This document shows positions 1-8,253 of a DNA stretch of 64,000 bases, piece after piece. The translations under genes were made by a program, and so were the position numbers. The stretch is from Robertmurraya siralis (GTDB lineage: Bacteria; Bacillota; Bacilli; Bacillales; Cytobacillaceae): the NCBI RefSeq assembly GCF_005502275.1, contig NZ_SWLZ01000001.1, forward strand, positions 186,001-250,000, in the 5' to 3' direction. The notes under the pieces are model-generated. The model was not told the DNA's origin and made no database searches. It saw only the letters and a program-made list of their open reading frames with translations. The stretch's first letter is position 1. Each line of letters starts with the position of its first letter.

Positions 1-2
1 GG

Positions 3-785
3 TTGAATGAACCAATAGTTAAGCAATATCTGCTTTGGGTTGGGGGCGTTCTTCAAGGAGACTTCGGCCAATCATACTTCATGAAAGAACCTGTGTTAGA
101 TTCGATTTTGAGCCATCTGGGTCCGACTATTTCTCTAGCCATTTTAGCTGAAATTGTAGCGTTAATTATTGCCATTCCAATTGGCATTTTTGCTGCTTAC
201 CGGAGAGGCTCTTTCACCGATCATACCCTTATGGTGGCAACTTTATTAGGAATGGCTGTCCCTAGCTTTTTACTTGGACTGTTGCTAATGTTATCATTTG
301 GAGTTTATTTGCAATGGTTGCCTATTGCTGGATATAAGCCATTAACTGAAGGCTTATGGACACATTTGCGCTACTTAATTTTACCTGCGCTTTCTTTAGG
401 AGCCATACAGGCTGCACTTGTCGCCAGAATGACACGCTCTTCAATGCTGGAGGTTTTAAATAAAAATTACGTGAAAACAGCACGTTCAAAAGGGGTGAAA
501 GAGCATAAAGTCATAACGAAGCATGCTTTGAGAAACGCATTTCTCCCTATTTTAACGGTGATCGGCCAGTCCTTTGGTACATTGGTTACAGGAGCTGTTG
601 TTGTTGAAACGATTTTTAATTTACCAGGTTTAGGCCAGTTGATTATTAATTCCATTGAACGCAGAGACTTTGCTGTCATTCAAGGAATTGTCCTGTTTGT
701 GACTTTAATATATGTATTTATCAATTTGATCGTGGATTTATTATATGGTGTGATCGATCCAAGGGTAAGGCTCGAACGCAAATAG
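3..785 (+). CDS. Peptide ABC transporter permease, DppB/OppB type (5' end outside window)
   Basis: Inner-membrane permease of a di/oligopeptide ABC importer. The visible 260 residues contain several hydrophobic segments and the cytoplasmic EAA-type loop (ARMTRSSMLEVL, then TARSKGV) that contacts the ATPases, and end in the family-typical YGVIDPRVRL. DppB/OppB proteins usually have 300 or more residues with one N-terminal membrane helix before the NEPIVKQYLLW segment. The TTG at position 3 is therefore very probably internal and the true start lies upstream of the window. It is followed after 15 bases by the partner permease. Substrate cannot be told, because the binding protein is not in view. 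Confidence 0.9.
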   Translation: MNEPIVKQYLLWVGGVLQGDFGQSYFMKEPVLDSILSHLGPTISLAILAEIVALIIAIPIGIFAAYRRGSFTDHTLMVATLLGMAVPSFLLGLLLMLSFGVYLQWLPIAGYKPLTEGLWTHLRYLILPALSLGAIQAALVARMTRSSMLEVLNKNYVKTARSKGVKEHKVITKHALRNAFLPILTVIGQSFGTLVTGAVVVETIFNLPGLGQLIINSIERRDFAVIQGIVLFVTLIYVFINLIVDLLYGVIDPRVRLERK

Positions 786-800
786 CAAGGAGGTGAGAGA

Positions 801-1703
801 GTGGCCGCTGTAAAAGAAGTAGACAGGGTTCGCACTATTAAAGCAAGTCTCAAAAAACAAGAACGTCAATTGTTTTTTCGTAGATTTTTTGCCAATAAAT
901 TAATGGTGATGGGCTGTTTCATATTCATCGTATTAGGGCTCATTGCTTTAATTGGTCCAATGCTCGTGTCATATGATCCATATGAAATGAAGGTTGCGGA
1001 AAGGTTGAATGCACCGAGCGGAGAGCACTGGCTCGGAACCGACGAATTCGGTCGGGATTTGCTTACAAGAATTGTTTATGGTGCCCAAGTTTCTATGGGG
1101 ATTGGTTTAATCGTAACGTTGATCTCCTCCATTTTAGGGTTGGTCATCGGTTTATATGCTAGTTATTATGCTGCTCTTGATCATATTTTAATGAGAATAT
1201 GTGATGGTTTAATGGCTATTCCGGGAATTTTATTAGCGATCGCATTAATGGCTGCCTTAGGTCCGTCCCCCCTTAATGTAATCATCGCTTTAAGCATTGT
1301 TTTTACTCCAAATATTGCACGGATTGTCCGTTCTTCAGCATTAGTAATTAGAGAACAGACATTTATTGAGGCGATGCATGCACAGGGAGCAAGTGCGACA
1401 CGAATTATTTGGCAACATATTGCACCAAATACAATTTCTCCACTGATCGTACAAGCAACGTTTGTGTTTGCAGAAGCGATCATTTCAGAAGCGGCACTCA
1501 GCTTTTTAGGTGCAGGGATAGCGGCACCAGACCCAAGCTGGGGAAATATTTTACAAGCTGGGAAATTAGTTATTTTTAAGGCGTGGTGGATGGTTGTATT
1601 CCCAGGTTTGGCGATCGTTTTGTCAGTATTAGGACTAAATCTACTAGGTGACGGGCTGAGAGATTTTATTGATCCGCACAGCTCAGGAAAAAAATCCAAA
1701 TGA
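801..1703 (+). CDS. Peptide ABC transporter permease, DppC/OppC type
   Basis: Second membrane subunit of the peptide importer, 300 residues as usual for DppC/OppC. It has an N-terminal cytoplasmic tail, a first helix around residues 35-55, the conserved extracellular signature LGTDEFGRDLLTRIVYGA near residues 78-95, the EAA loop (VRSSALVIREQTFIEAMHAQGAS), and the C-terminal GLNLLGDGLRDFIDP. The GTG start is supported by a strong AAGGAGGTGAG ribosome site directly upstream. It is the second visible gene of an operon with the neighbouring permease and two ATPases. Confidence 0.93.
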   Translation: MAAVKEVDRVRTIKASLKKQERQLFFRRFFANKLMVMGCFIFIVLGLIALIGPMLVSYDPYEMKVAERLNAPSGEHWLGTDEFGRDLLTRIVYGAQVSMGIGLIVTLISSILGLVIGLYASYYAALDHILMRICDGLMAIPGILLAIALMAALGPSPLNVIIALSIVFTPNIARIVRSSALVIREQTFIEAMHAQGASATRIIWQHIAPNTISPLIVQATFVFAEAIISEAALSFLGAGIAAPDPSWGNILQAGKLVIFKAWWMVVFPGLAIVLSVLGLNLLGDGLRDFIDPHSSGKKSK

Positions 1704-1728
1704 TTTCTAGAAAGCAAGGAGGTAAAGA

Positions 1729-2745
1729 ATGGAGAAGAAGCCTCTTTTAGAAGTAAAGAATTTAAAAACTCATTTTCATACCGAGCGTGGCCAAATAACT
1801 GCAGTAGATGGAATCACATTTCATCTGAATGAAGGCGAAATTGTAGGTGTTGTCGGAGAATCAGGCTGTGGAAAGAGCGTAATGTCACAGTCGATAATGC
1901 GGCTATACGATGAAAAATACACGGCTAAGTATGAGGGTGAAATTCTTTTTCAAGGTGAAAATCTATTAAACTTATCGAAAGCAATGATGCAGAAAATTCG
2001 TGGCAATGATATTTCGATGATCTTTCAAGATCCGCTCAGCTCTTTAAACCCTGTGTACACGATTGGTGATCAAATTCGCGAATCTTTAATGATCCACCAA
2101 AATCTTAATAAGCGAGAAGCGCAGCAAAAGGCAATTGAAATGCTTGGATTGACCGGGATCCCTGCTCCAGAAAAAAGGATAAATGAATATCCGCATCAAT
2201 TGTCCGGAGGGATGCAGCAACGAGTTATGATCGCGATCGCCCTTTCGTGTCAGCCCAAATTATTAATAGCAGATGAACCAACAACAGCATTGGATGTTAC
2301 GATTCAAGCGCAAATACTGGATTTAATCGCTGAGCTAAATGCTCAGCTTGGCATGGGGGTTATTTTCATCACGCATGATTTAGGAGTTGTTGCTGAAATC
2401 TGTACTCGAGTGATGGTCATGTACCTTGGTCAGATTGTGGAGGAGACGGATACGGATTGCCTTTTTTCAGAGCCGCTTCATCCATATACAAGAGGTTTGA
2501 TTAAATCAATTCCACAATTGGAAGGGGAGCGTTTACAAAAGCTTTATACCATTGATGGAACAGTGCCCTCTTTGCAAAAAGTTCCGCACGGGTGTCGTTT
2601 TGCCTCGCGCTGTCCATATGCAGATGAGCTTTGCAAGGAACAGGCTCCAGAATTGGAGGCCTATAGTGCCACTCAAAAGGTTAGGTGCTGGCATTACAAA
2701 GAGATCCTCAAAAAGGAGGCTGTTCATGAATCATCAAACGAATAG
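1729..2745 (+). CDS. Peptide ABC transporter ATP-binding protein, DppD/OppD type
   Basis: ATPase subunit of 338 residues. Visible motifs are Walker A GESGCGKS, Q-loop FQDPLSSLNP, ABC signature LSGGMQQR, Walker B LLIADEPTTALD and the switch His in FITHDLGVV. The C-terminal oligopeptide/dipeptide extension carries the Cys-rich pattern CRFASRCPYADELC, ending CW; related subunits use this region to hold an Fe-S cluster. The start has the ribosome site AAGGAGGTAAAG. Its last 20 bases overlap the next ATPase gene, which indicates translational coupling. Confidence 0.94.
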   Translation: MEKKPLLEVKNLKTHFHTERGQITAVDGITFHLNEGEIVGVVGESGCGKSVMSQSIMRLYDEKYTAKYEGEILFQGENLLNLSKAMMQKIRGNDISMIFQDPLSSLNPVYTIGDQIRESLMIHQNLNKREAQQKAIEMLGLTGIPAPEKRINEYPHQLSGGMQQRVMIAIALSCQPKLLIADEPTTALDVTIQAQILDLIAELNAQLGMGVIFITHDLGVVAEICTRVMVMYLGQIVEETDTDCLFSEPLHPYTRGLIKSIPQLEGERLQKLYTIDGTVPSLQKVPHGCRFASRCPYADELCKEQAPELEAYSATQKVRCWHYKEILKKEAVHESSNE

Positions 2746-3721
2746 AACTCTCGACCCCATTTTAGAAGTTCAAAAGCTGAAAAAATATTTTCCTGTTACC
2801 GGTCCATTTGGACGTTTAGGGGGAATAAAAGGACAGGTAAAAGCTGTAAATGATGTGACACTTAAGCTATATGAGGGAGAGACCTATGGCCTTGTTGGAG
2901 AATCTGGATCCGGTAAAAGTACAACCGGGCGTACGATTTTGAGATTAACTGAACCAACGGGTGGGAAGGTACTTTTTCAAGATAAAGATATTTTTCAAGC
3001 TTCGAAGAAGGAAGTTCGCCGTTTGCGGAAAGATATACAAATGGTGTTTCAGGACCCATACTCATCCTTAAATCCGAGAAAGCGAATTGGAAAAATATTA
3101 GAGGAGCCATTAATAATCCATACCAATGTCAGTAAAAACGAAAGAAGAGAACGGGTTTTTGATATTTTAGAAAAAGTTGGCTTAGGTATGGAGCATTATT
3201 ACCGCTTTCCTCATGAATTTTCCGGTGGCCAAAGACAACGAATCGGGTTAGCAAGGGCGTTGGTTGTCAATCCGAAAATTGTTATTTGCGATGAACCGGT
3301 ATCTGCACTCGATGTATCAATTCAATCGCAAGTAATTAATCTATTGCAGAAATTACAGGATGATTTGCATTTAACTTATCTTTTCATTACCCACGATATA
3401 AGTGTTGTCAGGCATATATCAGACCGAATTGGGGTCATGTATCTTGGAAATATCGTTGAAGAGGGTCGAAATGAAGACATTTTTGCCAAGCCTCTTCATC
3501 CTTATACCCAGGCATTATTTTCCGCTGTACCGCGTACGAATCGCGGTGGAAAAAGGGAGCGAATTGTTTTGAAAGGAGAAATTCCCTCTCCATTAAATCC
3601 TCCATCAGGCTGCATGTTTCATACTCGCTGTCCATTTGCACTGGAAAAATGCCGAATCGAAGTGCCGCAGCGAAAAGAGATGAAACAAGATCATTATGTA
3701 GCATGTCATTTATATGAATAA
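2726..3721 (+). CDS. Peptide ABC transporter ATP-binding protein, DppF/OppF type
   Basis: Second ATPase of the importer, 331 residues. Motifs: Walker [11 protein letters not shown]-loop [13 protein letters not shown], signature [15 protein letters not shown], Walker [14 protein letters not shown]-loop ITHDISVV, and a C-terminal Cys pattern [15 protein letters not shown] longer reading frame begins upstream at 2552, but I chose the ATG at 2726. It has AAAGGAGG seven bases ahead and gives the usual OppF N-terminus ([12 protein letters not shown]). It overlaps the upstream ATPase by 20 bases and closes the transporter part of the operon. Confidence 0.93.
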   Translation: MNHQTNRTLDPILEVQKLKKYFPVTGPFGRLGGIKGQVKAVNDVTLKLYEGETYGLVGESGSGKSTTGRTILRLTEPTGGKVLFQDKDIFQASKKEVRRLRKDIQMVFQDPYSSLNPRKRIGKILEEPLIIHTNVSKNERRERVFDILEKVGLGMEHYYRFPHEFSGGQRQRIGLARALVVNPKIVICDEPVSALDVSIQSQVINLLQKLQDDLHLTYLFITHDISVVRHISDRIGVMYLGNIVEEGRNEDIFAKPLHPYTQALFSAVPRTNRGGKRERIVLKGEIPSPLNPPSGCMFHTRCPFALEKCRIEVPQRKEMKQDHYVACHLYE

Positions 3722-3752
3722 TTTTTGGACAAGTATTGAAGGAGTGAGCTGG

Positions 3753-4145
3753 GTGACTGTTATTAAAAAGGAGCAAGGTAAAGTTGGTATTTATAATAAT
3801 GCAGGATTTCAAGTAGAAGGAAGTTTTTCCGCGAATCGTGATGGATTAAACCCGAAAGAATTATTTGAAGCATCGTTAGGTTTATGTATTACGATAGTTC
3901 TTAATCGGATGCTTGAAAGAGATGGGGTTGAAGTGCAAGATGATGATATATCGATAGAAGTGAATGCGATTAAGGCGAGTGACAGTCCGTCACGTTTTGA
4001 ACAATGCAATGTGAACATATCATTGCCTCAGCATTTTTCTCAAGAGTATAAAAATAAGCTCGTAGTTTCGGCAGAACGTGCATGTACAATAGGGAATACA
4101 CTAAGAAGAGGACTGCAAATTCAAACTGAGATTGTTGAGAAATAA
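3753..4145 (+). CDS. OsmC-like family protein
   Basis: About 130 residues with the OsmC/Ohr fold pattern: an N-terminal beta region (GIYNNAGFQVEGSFS), the helix LNPKELFEASLGLCITIVLNRML carrying the first Cys, and a C-terminal ERACTIGNTL with the second Cys. Two such cysteines are the redox pair in OsmC/Ohr peroxidases, so a thiol-dependent peroxide-reducing role is possible. OsmC-like proteins are diverse, however, and the substrate is unknown. The GTG start is favoured by GAAGGAG eight bases upstream; an ATG at 3714 would overlap oppF and lacks a site. It lies 31 bases after the ATPase and before a strong terminator, so it is probably the last gene of the peptide operon. Confidence 0.8.
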   Translation: MTVIKKEQGKVGIYNNAGFQVEGSFSANRDGLNPKELFEASLGLCITIVLNRMLERDGVEVQDDDISIEVNAIKASDSPSRFEQCNVNISLPQHFSQEYKNKLVVSAERACTIGNTLRRGLQIQTEIVEK

Positions 4146-4153
4146 TGTTAGAG

Positions 4154-4190
4154 CCTAGAATTCCAGTGATGAATTCTAGGTTGTTTTTTT
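4154..4190 (+). terminator. Rho-independent terminator after the peptide transporter/OsmC operon
   Basis: A perfect 10-bp stem (CCTAGAATTC / GAATTCTAGG) with a 7-base loop is followed by TTGTTTTTTT. It sits 8 bases after the OsmC-like stop codon. Confidence 0.93.
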
Positions 4191-4623
4191 GTTTGGGATA
4201 CTAAGCTTTTTCTTGATTAGATCACTCATTAAAATTGGTGTAACTACGATTAATCCCTAAAAATCTTAGTTTCTCATTTCCGAAGAGTCATAATTACTTA
4301 CGTATGCTTGGTTTCTTGGCTTGAAAGAACAGCATTTCATAGTTTATGTTGCCCTAAAACACGGGGAAGGCTTTATATTAATCCCTGTAGCATTTCTTCT
4401 GTATTGATACTATTTTTTCAGAAAGGAACAATAGCTTGGCTGAAACAACAAAGCATTTTTCTATACCTATGCATTATTAAACATTATTTTTGAGAAAACG
4501 AATATTAACTGAGATTGTTGCTTTTAGAGAGAGAAATATGTTCTAATTAATTGATAACAAGTTTACGGTATTTTTATACTAATTTATATAAAAAGTTTCA
4601 AAAAATAATAAGGAGTTTTTTAT
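4191..4623. other. Intergenic region, no convincing gene
   Basis: AT-rich spacer of about 430 bases. A short frame around 4303-4410 reads like the hydrophobic C-terminus of a membrane protein (AWFLGLKEQHF...ILIPVAFLLY), but it has a stop directly upstream and no start, so at best it is a decayed fragment. No FMN riboswitch pattern was seen ahead of the flavin gene. The downstream gene has a weak but usable AAGGAG ribosome site. Confidence 0.5.
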
Positions 4624-5574
4624 ATGAAGATAATCGAAGTTGAAACACTGCCTCCAGATGATTCTCAACCGCTTGTATTGATGATTGGAAAATTTGATGG
4701 GATTCATAAAGGTCATCAAAAAATCCTTGAAACAGCTCAATTATACAAACAAAAAGAGGAAATTCTTGCTGTCATGAGCTTTTCAGAGCATCCGCTTTGG
4801 ATATTGACAGGTGATGTTGCATACAAGGAAAAGCTCACGCCAGAGCCGGAGAAAATCCGTTTTCTTCAAGAGTTTGGAGTAAAGCGATATTATCGTATTC
4901 CATTCACAAAGGAATATGCGAATCTTTCAGCAAAAACATTTATCCTTGAGCATATTGCACGCTTAAATGTGAAGCGAATCATCGTTGGAGAAGGATTTGT
5001 TTTTGGGAAGGGTAGAGAAGGTGGGACTAAGGAGCTCAGTACATATTGCAGAAAATTAAATATTCAAGTTATTGTCGTTCCGCTTGAAACAGAAAATGGG
5101 GCAAAAATGAGCAGCAGTTTGATTCGAGCTTTTATTAGAAAAGGGAAGATTAAGGAAGCGAATGCTCTGCTCTATCGCCCGTTTACCATTATTGGAACAG
5201 TAATTAGTGGTCAGGCACTTGGAAGAAAACTTGGTTTTCCTACTGCGAATATGGAATTAACAGATACTTATGTCCTACCTAAACCAGGTATTTATGTCGG
5301 TCGGGCGACAGTGGATGCTTATTCAAAAAAGTGGAATGTTCTCATAAGTGCGGGCTATCGCCCGACTGTTAACGGTGATCACTATTTAATTGAAGTTCAT
5401 TTTTTAAATTTTAATGATGACCTCTATGGACGAAAAATTGCCGTTTCCTTTCTTCACTACCTACGGGAAGAAATTAAATTTCAAGGCTTGGACCCGTTAA
5501 TTGAACAAATGAAAAAAGATAAATTAGAAGCAGGAAAAATTTTGCCATTAATTAATCATAATAATGTTCCATGA
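4624..5574 (+). CDS. RibF-like bifunctional riboflavin kinase/FAD synthetase
   Basis: 316 residues with two domains. The N-terminal adenylyltransferase domain (about 1-180) has the nucleotide-binding GKFDGIHKGHQ and the downstream SSSLIR. The C-terminal kinase domain (about 185-310) has GRKLGFPTANM, the PTVNG motif and the catalytic Glu in LIEVHFLNF. The predicted product converts riboflavin to FMN and FAD in the cytoplasm. The main ribC/ribF of Bacillus normally follows truB in the infB cluster, which is not here, so this is probably a paralogue (RibR-like idea). The kinase loop (SGQALGRKLGF) differs somewhat from the usual HGDxRGRxLGF. The next gene starts 21 bases later. Confidence 0.85.
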   Translation: MKIIEVETLPPDDSQPLVLMIGKFDGIHKGHQKILETAQLYKQKEEILAVMSFSEHPLWILTGDVAYKEKLTPEPEKIRFLQEFGVKRYYRIPFTKEYANLSAKTFILEHIARLNVKRIIVGEGFVFGKGREGGTKELSTYCRKLNIQVIVVPLETENGAKMSSSLIRAFIRKGKIKEANALLYRPFTIIGTVISGQALGRKLGFPTANMELTDTYVLPKPGIYVGRATVDAYSKKWNVLISAGYRPTVNGDHYLIEVHFLNFNDDLYGRKIAVSFLHYLREEIKFQGLDPLIEQMKKDKLEAGKILPLINHNNVP

Positions 5575-5595
5575 GGGGGAGACGGTGGAAGGAAA

Positions 5596-6078
5596 TTGAA
5601 ATCATTAGATATTTTTAGAGATTGTTTATTGTTGCCAAAAAAAGAAGCGGTAGTACGTTTAAATCGAATTGATCTAAAGGCAGCAGCAGGCTATTTTTTC
5701 ATATTATTGTTGATTCTGGTTATACCGCTGCAAATAATCTTATTGCAGGAAAGTTCTAGAGTAATGAATGAGGTGCCAGCCTATGTTTACAAGGCCCAAA
5801 TTCTTATTCTATATCCATTTTTTATCGTTTTTTATGCTGTAATTGGGATTTCTCTGTTATCCTTTTTAAGTGTTCTTATAGGAAAACTGATGAAGAGAAG
5901 ATTAAAATTTCAATTATTATGGAAAATGATTGCTTTCACACTAACGAAACCATTACTATTGTTTGTTTTTGCATACATTTTAGTTGGGGTAAATACACTT
6001 GTCAATCTTGCTGTACTCGTTGTTATCTTCGGCAGTGTTTTAAGACTAATTCTTTCTTATCCAAAGAGAAAGTTATAA
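5596..6078 (+). CDS. Small integral membrane protein, possibly DUF1189/Yip1-like
   Basis: 160 residues with about four hydrophobic segments (roughly 32-52, 70-95, 110-130, 130-152) and a short cytoplasmic N-terminus (MKSLDIFRDCLLLPKKEAVVRL). That N-terminus resembles the DUF1189/Yip1 pattern in which an SL-x-P-K stretch precedes the first helix. The TTG start is supported by GGAAGG just upstream. It lies 21 bases downstream of the RibF-like gene and may be co-transcribed with it. No enzymatic motif is seen; function unknown. Confidence 0.6.
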   Translation: MKSLDIFRDCLLLPKKEAVVRLNRIDLKAAAGYFFILLLILVIPLQIILLQESSRVMNEVPAYVYKAQILILYPFFIVFYAVIGISLLSFLSVLIGKLMKRRLKFQLLWKMIAFTLTKPLLLFVFAYILVGVNTLVNLAVLVVIFGSVLRLILSYPKRKL

Positions 6079-6343
6079 AAAATGTGGACCTATAGCATTG
6101 TAGAACTTAGGCTGTTGGCAAACTCGATCAATTCAAGCTTGCCAGCGGTCATTTTTATTAAAATCAAGTTTTGTTAAATGTCGGTATTGATTTTTATCAA
6201 AAAATTCTGTTTAACAAAGCCTAAATAAAAATGATGAAGAGAAATACCAGTTATAACAAAATTGTTAGTACGGGAATCGCGAAGCAAATATCGATTTCCC
6301 ATTCATCCATTGGTTGAAAACTATAAAGTTGTCGAGAAGTTAG

Positions 6344-6367
6344 GACCTATAGCTTATAGTATAGGTC
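6344..6367 (+). terminator. Stem-loop, possible weak terminator
   Basis: Perfect 8-bp stem GACCTATA/TATAGGTC with an 8-base loop, followed by TTTATATTC rather than a clean T-run. It may end transcription from the upstream gene pair. Confidence 0.4.
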
Positions 6368-6377
6368 TTTATATTCA

Positions 6378-6437
6378 AATTTTTTAGAAAAATTAGTTAT
6401 TTTATTTTTATTTCATTGAATAAGATAATTCTATAAT
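6378..6437 (+). promoter_or_regulatory. Candidate dppA promoter with CodY-like box
   Basis: AATTTTTTAGAAAAATT (6378-6394) resembles the CodY consensus AATTTTCWGAAAATT with about three mismatches. A -10-like TATAAT lies at 6432-6437, about 50 bases before dppA. No good -35 was seen. In B. subtilis the dpp operon is CodY-repressed, which makes this site plausible, but the region is very AT-rich and the match could be chance. Confidence 0.4.
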
Positions 6438-6484
6438 TTATAATAATTAAAAATATTAAAATAATTTTAAAAAGGGGTTCGTGT

Positions 6485-7309
6485 ATGAAACTTTATATGT
6501 CCGTTGATATGGAAGGAATAACGGGATTAGTAGATTATACTCATGTTGACTCCTCTGCCCATAATTATGAGCGTTCGCGCCAAATCATGACAGATGAAGC
6601 CAATTATGTAATTACTACGGCTTTCGAGCAAGGCTGTAAAGAAGTAATCGTTAATGATAGCCATTCCAAAATGAATAATTTACTAGTAGAAAAACTTCAT
6701 CCAGAAACACAGTTAATCAATGGTGGTGTTAAACCTTTTTCAATGGTTGAAGGTTTAGATAACAGTTTTTCTGGGGCAATCTTTGTCGGTTATCACGCCC
6801 GAGCTTCCATGAAAGGCGTTATGAGTCATTCGATGATTTTTGGCGTTCGACATTTTTACATAAATGATATTCCTGTTGGTGAACTGGGCTTTAATGCCTA
6901 TGTCGCCGGTTACTACGGTGTTCCTGTTTTAATGGTCGCAGGTGATGATCAGGCTGCGAAAGAAGCTGAAGAATTAATTCCTAACGTAACGACAGCCGTA
7001 GTGAAAGAAACGATTACACGCTCTGCAGTAAAAACTCTTACCCCAACAAAGGCTGGCCAACTTTTAAAAGAAAAGACAGAAATCGCTTTGAAAAATAGAG
7101 CGTTGGTTAAACCACTCATCCCTCCAGAAGCTCCTTTATTACGAATTGAATTCGCCAATTACGGGCAGGCTGAATGGGCCCATTTAATGCCAGGAACAGA
7201 AATTGAAGCAAATTCAACCATTGTGCGTTATCAAGCAAAAAATATATTAGAAGCCTATCAAGCAATGCTTGTTATGACTGAGTTAGCGATGCATACCGAT
7301 TTCTGTTAG
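6485..7309 (+). CDS. dppA: D-aminopeptidase DppA (peptidase M55)
   Basis: 274 residues, the family's usual length. The zinc ligands and catalytic residues known from B. subtilis DppA occur at the same numbering: Asp8 and Glu10 in SVDMEG, His60 in NDSHSK, His104 in VGYHAR, His115 in MSHSM and Glu133 in PVGELG. The enzyme removes N-terminal D-amino acids from short peptides such as D-Ala-D-Ala. The start follows AAAGGGG. It is the first gene of an eight-gene dpp-ykf operon, with 11 bases to the permease gene, and so processes peptides imported by the transporter encoded next. Confidence 0.95.
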   Translation: MKLYMSVDMEGITGLVDYTHVDSSAHNYERSRQIMTDEANYVITTAFEQGCKEVIVNDSHSKMNNLLVEKLHPETQLINGGVKPFSMVEGLDNSFSGAIFVGYHARASMKGVMSHSMIFGVRHFYINDIPVGELGFNAYVAGYYGVPVLMVAGDDQAAKEAEELIPNVTTAVVKETITRSAVKTLTPTKAGQLLKEKTEIALKNRALVKPLIPPEAPLLRIEFANYGQAEWAHLMPGTEIEANSTIVRYQAKNILEAYQAMLVMTELAMHTDFC

Positions 7310-7320
7310 GGAGTGAGACA

Positions 7321-8253
7321 ATGACGAAATATTTAGTAAAACGCTTCATCGCTATGCTGATTACTTTGTGGCTTATTATTACATTAACCTTTTTTCTGAT
7401 GCACGCTCTTCCTGGTTCTCCCTTTAATGAGGAAAGGAGCACAAGCGAGGCAGTTCAGAAGAATTTGGAAGCCCATTTTAATTTAGACAAGCCTGTTCCA
7501 GTCCAATACATAGAATATTTAAAATCTGTTATTCAGTTTGATTTTGGTCCGTCAATAAAAAAATCCTCGCAGACGGTTAATGAATTGTTGGGCAGAGGTT
7601 TTCCCGTCTCATTTGAGCTTGGATTCGTAACTTTAACGGTAGCGATTCTTTCAGGAATAACGTTGGGAGTCCTTGCTGCCCTTCGCCATAATGGGCTTAT
7701 TGATTATATGGCGATGACGATTGCCGTTTTAGGGATCTCAATTCCAAACTTTGTTTTTGCAACCTTACTTATTCAACAGGTTGCCGTCAATTGGGAACTA
7801 TTGCCTGTTGCGACGTGGAAAAGCTGGAGGCATATGGTGCTGCCGACCTTAGCTCTCGCCACTGGTCCAATGGCCATTATTGCCCGCTTAACCCGCTCAA
7901 GTATGTTGGAAGTATTGACTCAGGATTATATTTTAACGGCAAAAGCGAAAGGGTTGACTCCTGCAAAAATTGTCTTAAAGCATGCTTTGAAAAACGCCCT
8001 GCTCCCAGTTGTCACTGTGCTCGGCTCACTGGCTGCAGGAATATTAACAGGGACCTTCGTAATTGAAAAGATTTTTGCGATCCCAGGAATGGGCAAGTAT
8101 TTTGTTGACAGCATTAATAACCGCGATTATCCGGTTATTATGGGAACAACGATCTTTTACAGCACATTATTAATTTTTCTCTTATTTTTAGTGGATGTTG
8201 CCTACGGTCTTCTCGACCCTAGAATTAAGCTGCACAAGAAGGAGGCGAAATGA
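7321..8253 (+). CDS. dppB: Dipeptide ABC transporter permease DppB
   Basis: 310-residue permease. The first helix (about 8-30) is followed by the conserved MHALPGSPF, by FGPSIKKSSQTV, and by the EAA loop (ARLTRSSMLEVLTQDYILTAKAKGL); it ends in YGLLDPRIKLHKK. It starts 11 bases after dppA with GGGAGTGAG as ribosome site and overlaps dppC by four bases (ATGA). Six membrane helices are expected for this family. Gene order matches the B. subtilis dppABCDE operon. Confidence 0.94.
   Translation: MTKYLVKRFIAMLITLWLIITLTFFLMHALPGSPFNEERSTSEAVQKNLEAHFNLDKPVPVQYIEYLKSVIQFDFGPSIKKSSQTVNELLGRGFPVSFELGFVTLTVAILSGITLGVLAALRHNGLIDYMAMTIAVLGISIPNFVFATLLIQQVAVNWELLPVATWKSWRHMVLPTLALATGPMAIIARLTRSSMLEVLTQDYILTAKAKGLTPAKIVLKHALKNALLPVVTVLGSLAAGILTGTFVIEKIFAIPGMGKYFVDSINNRDYPVIMGTTIFYSTLLIFLLFLVDVAYGLLDPRIKLHKKEAK

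Larger units (their letters stand above)
6079..6484. other. Intergenic region with repeats, a stem-loop and the dppA promoter region
   Basis: Non-coding spacer of about 400 bases. GGACCTATAGC occurs twice (6086-6096 and 6343-6353). A dispersed repeat lies at 6177-6221. The second GGACCTATAGC copy forms a stem-loop (GACCTATA, 6344-6351, with TATAGGTC, 6360-6367). The last 100 bases hold the candidate CodY box and promoter of the dpp operon. Confidence 0.55.

Noticed and set aside
1181-1717. 178-codon reverse-strand frame opposite the dppC-like gene
   Set aside because: Antisense shadow of a well-supported permease gene; composition is not protein-like.
4308-4493. 61-codon open frame in the spacer before the RibF-like gene
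   Set aside because: No ribosome site, no family resemblance, and a different frame over the same DNA reads more like a decayed membrane-protein end.
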